Assembly: GCA_050955105.1 (NCBI GenBank)
Contig: JBPBQZ010000149.1
Coordinates: forward strand, 1-16,827
DNA: 16,827 bases
DNA from: JBPBQZ01 sp050955105
GTDB lineage: Bacteria; Pseudomonadota; Gammaproteobacteria; Burkholderiales; Burkholderiaceae
Reading direction: 5' to 3'
The notes under the pieces were generated by a model, which ran no database searches, was not told where the DNA came from, and saw only the letters and a list, made by a program, of their open reading frames with translations. Below are positions 6,156 to 14,240 of the stretch, in pieces; within the stretch, counting starts at the first letter, position 1, and the number at the start of each line of letters is the position of its first letter. The position numbers and the translations under genes are program-made.

Positions 6156-7934
6156 ATGGCTGATATCAACAAACCGAAGGTCGACGCGGTGATGGTCGGC
6201 ATGGGTTGGACTGGCTCGATCATGGCGATGGAGCTGACCGACGCCGGGCTCAATGTGGTGGGGCTGGAACGCGGCGCGCGGCGCGATACTTATCCCGATT
6301 TCGCATATCCCAAAATTGCCGACGAGCTAGCCTACGCGCAGCGCTACAAGCTGATGCAGAACCTGTCGCGCGAGACGCTGACGATGCGTCACTCGATGCA
6401 AGAGCAGGCCTTGCCCTATCGGCAACTCGGCGCATTCCTGTTGGGCGACGGCGTGGGCGGGGCGGGCGTGCACTGGAATGGCTGCACCTATCGACCCACG
6501 CCGGCCGACTTGCAGATTCGCAGCCATTACGAGCAGCACTACGGCAAGGCGTTCATTCCGGATGAAATGACGATCCAGGATTGGCCAATGACCTACGAAG
6601 AGCTCGAGCCATTCTTCGACCGGTTCGAATACGTTGCCGGCACTTCGGGACAAGCCGGTAACCTGAACGGCAAGATCATCAGCGGCGGTAACCCGTTCGA
6701 GGCGGCGCGCAAGCGCGACTATCCGTTGCCACCGCTGACCAACAACGTGCCGGCCGATATGTTCGAGAAGGCCGCGCGCGAAATGGGCTATCACCCTTTT
6801 CCGATTCCAGCATCGAACGCTTCCAAGGCATATCAAAATCCGTACGGCATGCAGTTGGGGCCATGCAACTTCTGCGGCTATTGCGAGCGTTTTGGCTGTT
6901 ACCTGTATGCGAAGGCTTCGCCGCAAGCGTGCATCCTGCCGGCATTGATGAAAAAGCCCGGCTTCGAACTGCGTGATCACTCTTATGTAACGCGCGTCAA
7001 TCTCGATTCCTCGGGCAAACGTGCTACCGGCGTGACTTACATCGATGCACAAGGCCGCAGCGTCGAGCAGCCCGCGGATATCGTGGTGTTATGCGCGTTC
7101 CAGATGCATAACGTGCGCTTGCTATTGATGTCGGGAATCGGCAAGCCGTATGACCCGACGTCGCGTACCGGTAGCGTCGGCAAGAACTACGCATATCAAA
7201 AAAACAGCGCGGTGCAATTGTTCTTCGAGCAAGACGTTCATATCAATCCGTTTATCGGCGCCGGCTCGGGCGGCACTGTTTATGACGACTTCAACGGCGA
7301 CAACTTCGACCACGGTCCGGCCAACTTCGTCGGCGGTGCCTATACCAGCGTGATGGTGACCGGCGGCCGGCCGATCGGGCAATCGATGGTGCCCGCGGGC
7401 ACGCCGAAATGGGGCGCGCAGTGGAAGAAGGCGCTGAAAGACAATTACCTGCATGCGTTTTCGATCGGCACCGAGGGCTCGGTGATGTCGTATCGCGATA
7501 ACTATCTCGATCTCGATCCAACTTATAAGGATGCGCACGGACTGCCGCTATTGCGCATGACTTTCGATTGGAAGGATAACGAGATTCGCATGACGCAGTT
7601 CGTCACCGACAAGGCGGCGGGCGTGGCGGCGTTGATGAAACCGAAGTCGATGGTCAAGCAAATGGGGCAGTTCGGCGAGCACTTCGATCTGCGGCCTTAT
7701 CAGACCACGCATACGACGGGCGGCGCCATCGCCGGCGATCGACCTGACAACAGCGTGGTGAATAAATACCTGCAGAGTTGGGACGTATCCAATGTTTTCG
7801 TGATGGGAGCCTGTGCGTTCCCGCAAAACTTTGCCTACAACCCGACCGGCATGGTCGGCGCCACTACTTATTTTTCGGCCAACGCGATCCGCACGCTGTA
7901 TCTTAAAAATCCCGGCCCGCTGGTTCAGGCATAA
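6156..7934 (+). CDS. GMC-family FAD dehydrogenase, gluconate 2-dehydrogenase-type large subunit
   Basis: This is the catalytic flavoprotein. It oxidises a sugar, sugar acid or polyol at the periplasmic face and passes electrons to the cytochrome c subunit. At 592 residues it has the usual length. The N-terminal dinucleotide-binding motif is VGMGWTG (14-20), and the second GMC block is GDGVGGAGVHWNG (97-109). Four cysteines form C-x2-C-x2-C-x4-C at 237, 240, 243 and 248 (CNFCGYCERFGC), the position where related FAD dehydrogenases hold a 3Fe-4S cluster. The C-terminal catalytic region has His at about 519 (THTTGG) and Asn at about 562 (QNFAYNPTG). There is no signal peptide, so export should rely on the Tat signal of the small subunit, as known for relatives. 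Substrate is uncertain: gluconate is the best guess, but fructose, sorbitol or other polyols fit the family. Confidence 0.93.
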   Translation: MADINKPKVDAVMVGMGWTGSIMAMELTDAGLNVVGLERGARRDTYPDFAYPKIADELAYAQRYKLMQNLSRETLTMRHSMQEQALPYRQLGAFLLGDGVGGAGVHWNGCTYRPTPADLQIRSHYEQHYGKAFIPDEMTIQDWPMTYEELEPFFDRFEYVAGTSGQAGNLNGKIISGGNPFEAARKRDYPLPPLTNNVPADMFEKAAREMGYHPFPIPASNASKAYQNPYGMQLGPCNFCGYCERFGCYLYAKASPQACILPALMKKPGFELRDHSYVTRVNLDSSGKRATGVTYIDAQGRSVEQPADIVVLCAFQMHNVRLLLMSGIGKPYDPTSRTGSVGKNYAYQKNSAVQLFFEQDVHINPFIGAGSGGTVYDDFNGDNFDHGPANFVGGAYTSVMVTGGRPIGQSMVPAGTPKWGAQWKKALKDNYLHAFSIGTEGSVMSYRDNYLDLDPTYKDAHGLPLLRMTFDWKDNEIRMTQFVTDKAAGVAALMKPKSMVKQMGQFGEHFDLRPYQTTHTTGGAIAGDRPDNSVVNKYLQSWDVSNVFVMGACAFPQNFAYNPTGMVGATTYFSANAIRTLYLKNPGPLVQA

Positions 7935-7943
7935 GGCGCTGAC

Positions 7944-9350
7944 ATGAACAGAACCTTGAAATATGCATTGGGCGCGACCGGTGCGGCACTGATGTTGACG
8001 GGTGGCGCGTATACGATGTCGGCGCTGTCGGGAAATTTCGACACAGGCGACAAAGCGGCGATGTCCGGGCTCTATGCCTTGTCGGGCATCAACACGGCCT
8101 GGGCGCAAGCGCCGCATGCGGATACCGTGACGGCCGTTAGCAAGGATGCCGAGGTCACGCGCGGTGCGCAGTTGGCGCGTGCCGGCGATTGCATTGCCTG
8201 CCATACGGTGAGTACCGCCAAGCCGTTTGCGGGCGGGCTGCCGATCAAAACGCCGTTTGGCACGATCTACTCGACCAACATCACGCCCGATAAGAATGTC
8301 GGCATCGGCAATTACACTTACGACGATTTCGCGCGCTCTTTGCGCGAAGGCGTGGCGAAGGATGGCCATCATCTGTATCCGGCCATGCCTTATCCGTCGT
8401 TCGCAAAAATCAACGATGTCGACATGCACGCGCTGTACGCTTATTTCGAGAATGGCGTGCCGCCGCTGGACGACGCCAACCGTGCCAGCGATTTGCACTT
8501 CCCGTTCAATATCCGTCTGCTGATGGCAGGCTGGAATTTGCTGTTCCTGCAAAAGAGTCAATATCAGCCAGACCCGAGCCACGATGCCGAATGGAATCGC
8601 GGCGCTTACTTAGTACAGGGGCTCGCGCATTGCGGCGCTTGTCATACGCCGCACGGCATCGCCGGACAGGAGACCGCGTTCGACGACAAGAACACGTCGT
8701 ATCTAACCGGCTATACGCTGGCCGATTGGTATGCGCCGAACTTGCGCAGCGACGCGAAGAATGGGCTGGGCAGTTGGTCGAAGCAGAACATCGTCGATTA
8801 CCTGCGCAGCGGCCGTTCGCATACCGGCGCGGCATTCGGTGCGATGACCGAAGTCATTAACGACAGCACGCAGTTTCTGAGCGACGCTGATCTCAACGGC
8901 ATCGGCGCTTACTTGAAGAGCCTGCCGCCGTTGAATCAGCAAGATAAGCTGGTCGCTTCGAATGCGTCGGTCGATGCGGATACCGCCGACTTGCGCGCCC
9001 TGCGCGTCACCTCGGCGGGCGCGCTGCTGTATCTCAATAACTGCAATGCTTGTCATCACTCGGATGGCGCGGGCGCAATGAAGGCCTTTCCCGGCCTGAA
9101 AGGTAACCCGATCGTGACCGCGTCTGATCCGACCTCGCTGATCCACATCGTGCTGACCGGCGCGCATATGCCATCCACCAAGACCGACCCCTCGCCGCTG
9201 GCCATGCCGGACTTCGGCTGGCGCCTGACCGACCAGCAAGTGGCCGACGTGCTGAGCTATGTCCGGGGAAGTTGGGGTAACGGCGCGTCGCCGGTAGTGG
9301 CGAGCCAGGTGGACAAGGTGCGGCGTTCGATCAATAACGCCAGCAACTGA
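7944..9350 (+). CDS. Triheme cytochrome c subunit of the FAD dehydrogenase
   Basis: This is the electron-transfer subunit that would take electrons from the flavoprotein and give them to ubiquinone or the respiratory chain. The 468-residue product has an N-terminal hydrophobic segment (about residues 7-29) serving as signal peptide or anchor. It carries three heme c motifs: CIACH (83-87), CGACH (230-234) and CNACH (367-371). Methionines placed after them, such as Met148 (PAMPY) and Met421 (MPDF), are candidate axial ligands. Length and three-domain spacing match the cytochrome subunits of gluconate, sorbitol and alcohol dehydrogenases. It begins 9 bp after the large subunit, completing the usual small-large-cytochrome gene order. 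A convergent LysR gene ends only 4 bp beyond its stop codon. Confidence 0.95.
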   Translation: MNRTLKYALGATGAALMLTGGAYTMSALSGNFDTGDKAAMSGLYALSGINTAWAQAPHADTVTAVSKDAEVTRGAQLARAGDCIACHTVSTAKPFAGGLPIKTPFGTIYSTNITPDKNVGIGNYTYDDFARSLREGVAKDGHHLYPAMPYPSFAKINDVDMHALYAYFENGVPPLDDANRASDLHFPFNIRLLMAGWNLLFLQKSQYQPDPSHDAEWNRGAYLVQGLAHCGACHTPHGIAGQETAFDDKNTSYLTGYTLADWYAPNLRSDAKNGLGSWSKQNIVDYLRSGRSHTGAAFGAMTEVINDSTQFLSDADLNGIGAYLKSLPPLNQQDKLVASNASVDADTADLRALRVTSAGALLYLNNCNACHHSDGAGAMKAFPGLKGNPIVTASDPTSLIHIVLTGAHMPSTKTDPSPLAMPDFGWRLTDQQVADVLSYVRGSWGNGASPVVASQVDKVRRSINNASN

Positions 9351-9354
9351 ACCA

Positions 9355-10308
9355 TCATTGCCGGCGTTCAGCCGGCGGCGCTGCCGATATGGCGGCTGTA
9401 TCGGATACGGGATGGCTGGGTATGAGGGGTGCGGGGGCCAGTCGATCGCGCAGCCAGCGCACCAATGCATCGATACGCGGCACGTCGACGCGATGCTCGG
9501 GAATCGAGGCCTTGACCCAGACGTTCTGCGTCGGATACGCATCCAGCACACGCACCAGTTCGCCCGCCTTCAACGCAGGCGTCACCATGAAGTCGGCGAG
9601 CAATGCGATGCCCATGCCCGAAGCGGCGGCGCGTGCGATGGCGGTGGCATCGTTACTCGTGAAGCGCGGCGTAACCACCACGCTCAGCGGCCCATGTGCG
9701 CTTTCAAACAGCCAGTTCACACCGCTCGATGCGAAGGCCAGGCAAGTATGTTCGAGCAGGTCGCGTGGGTGTGCCGGCGTGCCATGTCGCGCCAAATAGC
9801 CAGGCGCTGCGCAGACAATGCGGCGCAGCGGAAACAAGGGAATGTCGAGCACGCCAGGAAACGAATCGATGAAGGCATCGACCACCATGTCGAAGCCCTC
9901 TTCGAGCGGATTCACCGCGCGATCCATCAACACCACGTCCATCGATACGCCTTCATGCGCGAGCTGGAATTCGCTGAGCAGGCCGGCCAGCAGGAACGTG
10001 CTCAGTGCGGTCGGCGCCTTGATGCGAATACGTCCTTCCAGCCGATCTGACGAAGCAGTCATTTCGTCGATCAATTCGTCCAGGTCGGAGACGATGGCGC
10101 GGATCGGCTCGAGCATGCGGTGGCCGTCGTCGGTGAGCCTGACATGGCGTGTGCTGCGATCGAGCAGCCGCACGCGCAAGCGCCATTCGACGAAGTTGAT
10201 GCGCTTGAGCGCGGCCGACGGCGAAATGCCGGCGCGCCGCGCGGCTTCCGAGAAGTTGCCGCATTGCACGACCTGCAGCAGCGTTTTCAGACTGGTGAAC
10301 GTATCCAT
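9355..10308 (-). CDS. LysR-family transcriptional regulator (first of a tandem pair)
   Basis: The product is a 317-residue LysR regulator. The N-terminal winged helix-turn-helix is at about residues 1-60 (FSEAARRAGISPSAALKRINFVE, read in part as GISPSAALKRI). An effector-binding domain follows, beginning at RIRIKAPTALST. The start at 10308 (MDTFTS) is chosen over an upstream ATG at 10386 because it aligns with the MDTYQN start of the neighbouring paralog and avoids overlapping that gene. The gap to the upstream regulator is 19 bp, suggesting cotranscription. The C-terminus carries an extra Pro/Ala-rich tail of about 25 residues (PSHPVSDTAAISAAPP) compared with its partner. Likely targets are the neighbouring transporter/oxidoreductase genes or the convergent dehydrogenase operon; sequence alone does not decide. 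Confidence 0.92.
   Translation of the reverse strand: MDTFTSLKTLLQVVQCGNFSEAARRAGISPSAALKRINFVEWRLRVRLLDRSTRHVRLTDDGHRMLEPIRAIVSDLDELIDEMTASSDRLEGRIRIKAPTALSTFLLAGLLSEFQLAHEGVSMDVVLMDRAVNPLEEGFDMVVDAFIDSFPGVLDIPLFPLRRIVCAAPGYLARHGTPAHPRDLLEHTCLAFASSGVNWLFESAHGPLSVVVTPRFTSNDATAIARAAASGMGIALLADFMVTPALKAGELVRVLDAYPTQNVWVKASIPEHRVDVPRIDALVRWLRDRLAPAPLIPSHPVSDTAAISAAPPAERRQ
9360..9376. terminator. Possible GC hairpin at the convergent junction
   Basis: GCCGGC-GTTCA-GCCGGC forms a 6-bp GC stem 10 bp after the cytochrome stop codon. It overlaps the last codons of the converging LysR gene. There is no T-run on either side, so intrinsic termination is doubtful; it may only pause transcription. Confidence 0.25.
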
Positions 10309-10327
10309 ATTTCGAGATGACCGGAAG

Positions 10328-11224
10328 TCAGACTTGCCAGGGTGGATAAGGCCAGAGTTCGCGCTTGATATGCGCCAGCAGTGCATCGAGCGATGACGAC
10401 GCAGCCCGTCGTTGCGGCACCAGGGCCTTGATCCAGTTTTCCGGGATCGCGTAATGCGTCAGCACCGGCACGAGGCGCCCGCTGGCCACGTCGGGATTGG
10501 CAAGATAAGCAGATAGCATGGCAATACCGTTGCCATCGAGCGTAGCGACGTGGATAGCATTCAGGTCATTGGAACTGAACTTGATGTTGGGCTGTACGGT
10601 AATAGGCCCATGTTCGCCGGCAAAATTCCATCCCGGTCGATCCGGCGAGAAGAACAGGCAGTCGTGATGCGCCAAGTCGTCCAGCGTACGCGGCGTGCCC
10701 TTGCGGGCGAGATAGGCGGGTGTCGCATACAGGCGCCGCCGCAACGGACACAAAGGTGTTTCCACCACGCCTTCGATCATGCCGCGTTGCGCGCCGATGG
10801 CGATATCGAAGCCCTCTTCGATCGGGTCGACCGGGCGGTCGATCAGATCGAGCGTGACTGTGACCGCAGGATGCAGCGCCTGAAAGGCCAACACAATTTC
10901 GCTCAGGTACAGCGTCGACAGTGCGGTAGGAGCTTTGATGCGCAAATGGCCACCCAATTCGCGGAAGTCTCCCGATGAGTTTTTGATAAGCATCTCGACA
11001 TCGCCCAGCAAGCGCTGAATGCGCGCCAGATAGCGCGCGCCGACCGGAGTCAGGTCGACTTGACGAGTACTACGAGTAAACAAAGGTTGGCCAATTACCG
11101 CTTCGAGCTGGTTGATGCGCTTGGTCAATACCGACGGCGAGATGCGCAAGCGCCGTGCTGACGCGGAAAAGCTCTGGGTCTCCGCGACCGCCGCAAATGC
11201 TTTGAAATTTTGGTAGGTATCCAA
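10328..11224 (-). CDS. LysR-family transcriptional regulator (second of a tandem pair, TTG start)
   Basis: This 298-residue LysR regulator has its helix-turn-helix at about residues 15-40 (FSASARRLRISPSVLTKRI). The effector domain begins at LRIKAPTALST and includes the same EEGFD, PLRR and YLARKGTP landmarks as the gene just downstream, so the two are paralogs. The start codon is TTG at 11224-11222, preceded by GGAAGG with 8 bases of spacing. It encodes a protein N-terminus (MDTYQNFKAF) that aligns with the ATG-initiated MDTFTSLKTL of the partner, which makes the TTG call firm. TTG may keep regulator levels low. The 207-bp region upstream holds its promoter and presumably its own binding site. 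It lies in the same direction as the MFS and FAD oxidoreductase genes upstream and may control them. Confidence 0.92.
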   Translation of the reverse strand: MDTYQNFKAFAAVAETQSFSASARRLRISPSVLTKRINQLEAVIGQPLFTRSTRQVDLTPVGARYLARIQRLLGDVEMLIKNSSGDFRELGGHLRIKAPTALSTLYLSEIVLAFQALHPAVTVTLDLIDRPVDPIEEGFDIAIGAQRGMIEGVVETPLCPLRRRLYATPAYLARKGTPRTLDDLAHHDCLFFSPDRPGWNFAGEHGPITVQPNIKFSSNDLNAIHVATLDGNGIAMLSAYLANPDVASGRLVPVLTHYAIPENWIKALVPQRRAASSSLDALLAHIKRELWPYPPWQV

Positions 11225-11297
11225 GGCAGTCGCCTTCCGATTTGCATCGGCGTTTATGACTGTTTATGCCGCCACAAGGCGTGCGCTGCGCTGGACA

Positions 11298-11303
11298 TTA
11301 TCA
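11298..11303 (-). promoter_or_regulatory. Possible -10 box for the LysR pair
   Basis: Read on the minus strand, GATAAT matches the consensus TATAAT at 5 of 6 positions and lies about 74 bases before the TTG start. It overlaps a small inverted repeat, CATT-ATCAC-AATG (11296-11308), which could be an autoregulatory site. No convincing -35 box is present at the right distance, as is common for activator-dependent promoters. The flanking region also holds a loose inverted repeat around 11314-11343 (ACGATTT...AAATCGT). Confidence 0.3.
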
Positions 11304-11431
11304 CAATGGATCGACGATTTCGCTTAGGGCTTGCGATAAATCGTGAGCGTCGCCGGGCGCGGCCGCAAGCCTATCGAAAGCGCTGGCAGCCGGGCTCGGA
11401 CATTCGTAAGGATATTTAAATTAATTACATG

Positions 11432-12661
11432 TTAAAACCGTTTGATCTCGCGAACCGGCAGCAGACTCAGCACTGCCAGCAACGGTCCGGCCGCAAGCGT
11501 GATGAAGGCCATCAGAAAGGAATGCGAACTTTGAAATACCGCGCCCACGGCAATCGGCACGATGACGCTACCGAGTTGCCAGCAGGCATTGGTTGCGCCA
11601 GTGGCCGAACCCGCCAACTCGCGTCCTGCCGCTTCGGCCACCATCGCGGCCGTCAATGGACTGTAAGCAAATGCCGCCACGCCCAACAGCGGTGCAATCA
11701 GGCGAAACTGCGCCACGCTATGCAAGGAGCCGAAAACCAGCAGCAAGATGATGAAGCCGACATAGCAGCCGCCCACCAGTGCCTTGCGCCGGCCACCCAG
11801 CCAATCCGACCAGAGACCGATCAGGGGTTTTGAGATGATGGCGCCGATGCCGAACAGCATGGTGATGGCGCCGGCCTGGATCGGTGTCATGCCGTGACCC
11901 TTGACCATCAAGGCGTTGGCCCAGAAGGTGAAGCCCCAGGTGCCCCACATGGCGCCAAAACCGGACAGCGTGAGAAACAGCAGGTCACGGTTTTTGAATA
12001 ACAAGCGGAACTGCGGTTTCGCGCCGCCGACGTCCACGGCCTGGCTTGGACCATCGCGCAACACCAGCCAGCAGCACACGGCGAACAAGCCGGTGACGAT
12101 GCCCAGACGCTCATAGACTTGTCCCCATCCGAGCACGCTCAGCAGCTTGGGGATGATGGCATTCGTCAGCACCACCGCGAGCGACGTGGCCGTCATCAGC
12201 AGCCCCATGGCGCGGCCACGGCGCTTCAAATCGAACCAGGCGGTAGTTAATTTGATACACGCCGAGTAATCGCAGCCGGCGGCCAGGCCCATCAGTGCCT
12301 GCACCACCAGGCCGCCGGTTACCGTGGTGGTATGGCCGAACGCGAAGGTAAGTATGCCGAGCGGCAGCAACGCCAGCGCGATGGTGCGTCGCGGACCGAG
12401 CAGATCGGTGGCAAAGCCGCCTCCCACGTTCGCCAACACATAGCCGATGTAAAACGCGGTAACGAAGATCCCCAGCGCGCCGACCTGCATGCCCAGCGAT
12501 GCACCGACCGACACCGCCAGGTTGCCCCAGGCCAACCGGTCGACGAAGCTCAACAGCAGCGCGCCCCAGGCGAATAACAGGATGACGTAGCGATAGATCG
12601 AAGGCTGTACGACTGGCGTGGCGGGCAGCGCGGCGTCTGGCGTGCTTAGGGTTTTCATCAT
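11432..12661 (-). CDS. MFS transporter, anion:cation symporter (ACS)-like
   Basis: This 12-helix major facilitator has 409 residues. The first helix ends with FVDRLAWGNLAV, similar to the FVDRVNLS pattern of ACS and organic-acid permeases. The loop between helices 2 and 3 has the MFS motif G-x3-D-x2-G-x-R-R (GGGFATDLLGPRR), and a matching LIGLWSDWLGGRRKALV lies after helix 8. Such proteins usually import organic acids or sugar acids with protons. Two adjacent ATGs exist; AAGGA lies 4 bases before the first (12661) and 7 before the second (12658), so the second may be the true start. The FAD oxidoreductase gene ends 108 bp upstream in the same direction, and the pairing suggests uptake and oxidation of one substrate. 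The substrate is not identifiable from sequence. Confidence 0.9.
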   Translation of the reverse strand: MMKTLSTPDAALPATPVVQPSIYRYVILLFAWGALLLSFVDRLAWGNLAVSVGASLGMQVGALGIFVTAFYIGYVLANVGGGFATDLLGPRRTIALALLPLGILTFAFGHTTTVTGGLVVQALMGLAAGCDYSACIKLTTAWFDLKRRGRAMGLLMTATSLAVVLTNAIIPKLLSVLGWGQVYERLGIVTGLFAVCCWLVLRDGPSQAVDVGGAKPQFRLLFKNRDLLFLTLSGFGAMWGTWGFTFWANALMVKGHGMTPIQAGAITMLFGIGAIISKPLIGLWSDWLGGRRKALVGGCYVGFIILLLVFGSLHSVAQFRLIAPLLGVAAFAYSPLTAAMVAEAAGRELAGSATGATNACWQLGSVIVPIAVGAVFQSSHSFLMAFITLAAGPLLAVLSLLPVREIKRF

Positions 12662-12769
12662 GCAATCCTTGTCTCGAAGGAGCGCGACCGACGCTGGGAT
12701 TGCAGCGGGTCGCTTATTTTTGAATGTTTTTGATTGGCCGCTAATTTGAGCACTGATGGTGACGGCGTA

Positions 12770-14125
12770 TTAAACATCACGGCCGAGATAGGCGCCGTTG
12801 GTTTCCAGCATGGCCTGCAGTGTGGCCACCGGGATATCACGCACAGGCGTGTCCGCGCGACGGGAGAGATGCGCGGCGATGCCGGCTGCCTCGCCCATCA
12901 CGAAGCAGGCGCCGGACACCCGCGCCGCCGATTGCCCTTCATGCGTCATCGATGCGCAGCGCCCGGCTACCAGCAGATTGTCGACGGTCTGCGGCAGCAA
13001 CATCCGATAGGGCAGTTGATTGAAGCCGCGTGAGTCGGGTATCGGCGGCCAGCGGAACGATACGTCACCCGCTTGATGCAACTCCAGCGGCCAGCCGTTC
13101 ACGCCGATCGTGTCGCTGAAGCTGGCGCATTGCAGCACGTCGGCCTCGGTGAGTTGATAGTCGCCGACGATGCGGCGCGTCGCACGCACGCCGACCTGCG
13201 GTGCGATATCGACGATGTATGAGGTCTCGAAGCCCGGCACGGTTTTAAGAAAACGAAACACCTCGGCGATCTGCTTGCGGCCTTCGATTTCACCCTGACT
13301 CAGCTGCACCGCGTCGATGCCGCTGACGGCGCTGCCGTCCGCATTGGCCAGCTGCGTGACGTTGACGCGCCATTCGCTGGGATTTTTCTGCGGCTTGATG
13401 ATGGGCGACTTGCGCGCAAAGTGAAAACCCTGCCGCTCGGCTTCGAGCATGCGCGCGCCGATCTCCGGCGACGCTTGGGTGGCGCGCGCCGCGTCAACGC
13501 CATTGACGCGGAACATGGTGGACGGATACAGCGTGTTGCCCTGCGCGTCGCCTACTTCGAACGGCGCACCGCACCAAGCCGCCAGATCGCCGTCGCCCGA
13601 GCAGTCGATAAACACGCGCGCGGTAACGATGGAGCGTCCTGACTTCGATTCGATGATCAGCCCGCGCAGCGTCGCGGCGTCGTGCATGATCACGCCCACC
13701 GCCAAAGCATGGAACAGCAGTTCCACGCCGGCCGCGGCCAGCCAGTCGTCGGCGGCGATCTTGTAGGCCGCCGTGTCGTAGGCCAGTCCGTAGGTTTTGC
13801 CAAATATGAGATGCGGCGCATTCAGGCCGCCGAGCCGCTCGATGCGCGCCAGGAAATCGTCGGCGACGCCGTGCACCACTTGGCGAATCTCGCCGAAGAC
13901 GTTGGCGTACATGCCGCAGAAATTGGTGACGCCGGCAGCCGTGCCCATGCCGCCGAGGAAGCCGTAACGCTCAATCAGCAGCACGCGTTCGCCGGCTTGC
14001 GCGCTGGCGACGGCGGCGGCGATACCCGCTGGGCCGCCGCCGAGCACGATGACGTCGAAGTCACCGACCACGGGGGTCGCGCGTGCCGGCTCGGTCAGTA
14101 ATTCGGGATGGGTATTGAAGAGCAT
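12770..14125 (-). CDS. FAD-dependent oxidoreductase (FAD_oxidored-like)
   Basis: This 451-residue flavoprotein has a Rossmann FAD-binding start, FDVIVLGGGPAGIAAAVASA, with GGGPAG at 29-34 and the acidic IER end of the fold at about 51-53. A GGMGTAAGVTNFCGMY segment follows. Other conserved blocks are DCSGDGDLAAWCG and, near the C-terminus, NLLVAGRCASMTHEGQSAAR with GEAAGIAA, which close the FAD site. This organisation matches the FAD_oxidored family (often annotated only as FAD-dependent oxidoreductase). No signal peptide or membrane helix is seen, so it should be cytoplasmic. No good Shine-Dalgarno precedes the ATG. It is transcribed toward the MFS transporter gene, and the 11-bp repeat array lies 116-236 bp upstream of its start. 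Substrate unknown. Confidence 0.9.
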   Translation of the reverse strand: MLFNTHPELLTEPARATPVVGDFDVIVLGGGPAGIAAAVASAQAGERVLLIERYGFLGGMGTAAGVTNFCGMYANVFGEIRQVVHGVADDFLARIERLGGLNAPHLIFGKTYGLAYDTAAYKIAADDWLAAAGVELLFHALAVGVIMHDAATLRGLIIESKSGRSIVTARVFIDCSGDGDLAAWCGAPFEVGDAQGNTLYPSTMFRVNGVDAARATQASPEIGARMLEAERQGFHFARKSPIIKPQKNPSEWRVNVTQLANADGSAVSGIDAVQLSQGEIEGRKQIAEVFRFLKTVPGFETSYIVDIAPQVGVRATRRIVGDYQLTEADVLQCASFSDTIGVNGWPLELHQAGDVSFRWPPIPDSRGFNQLPYRMLLPQTVDNLLVAGRCASMTHEGQSAARVSGACFVMGEAAGIAAHLSRRADTPVRDIPVATLQAMLETNGAYLGRDV

Positions 14126-14151
14126 GGCAGTACGGAGCGAGTCCGGCGTTA

Positions 14152-14165
14152 ATTCAGGGGTGAAT
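14152..14165. promoter_or_regulatory. Inverted repeat upstream of the FAD oxidoreductase
   Basis: ATTCA-GGGG-TGAAT is a perfect 5-bp inverted repeat 27 bp before the oxidoreductase start codon. Its size suits a dimeric regulator such as a LysR protein, although it does not fit the T-N11-A rule exactly. A weak minus-strand promoter, TTGCGT-17 bp-TAGCAT, lies just upstream at about 14167-14195. Both are tentative. Confidence 0.3.
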
Positions 14166-14240
14166 CAATGCTAGCTTTGGCTCGAACAGTACGCAATGCA
14201 GCGAATTAGACGTTCTGTTGTGCCTGAACGAGAATAATCG

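Noticed and set aside
6342..6351. GCGCTACAAG, a partial match to the 11-bp repeat unit inside the GMC gene
   Set aside because: It is a single copy encoding ordinary residues (RYK) and is expected by chance.
10309..10386. N-terminal extension of the first LysR gene from an upstream ATG
   Set aside because: It would overlap the other LysR gene and add 26 residues with no place in the family; the MDTFTS start aligns with the paralog.
12690..12735. Hairpin CGACGCTG...CAGCGGGTCG followed by T-rich DNA as a plus-strand terminator
   Set aside because: No plus-strand gene ends there; on the minus strand, where the genes are, no T-run follows the stem.
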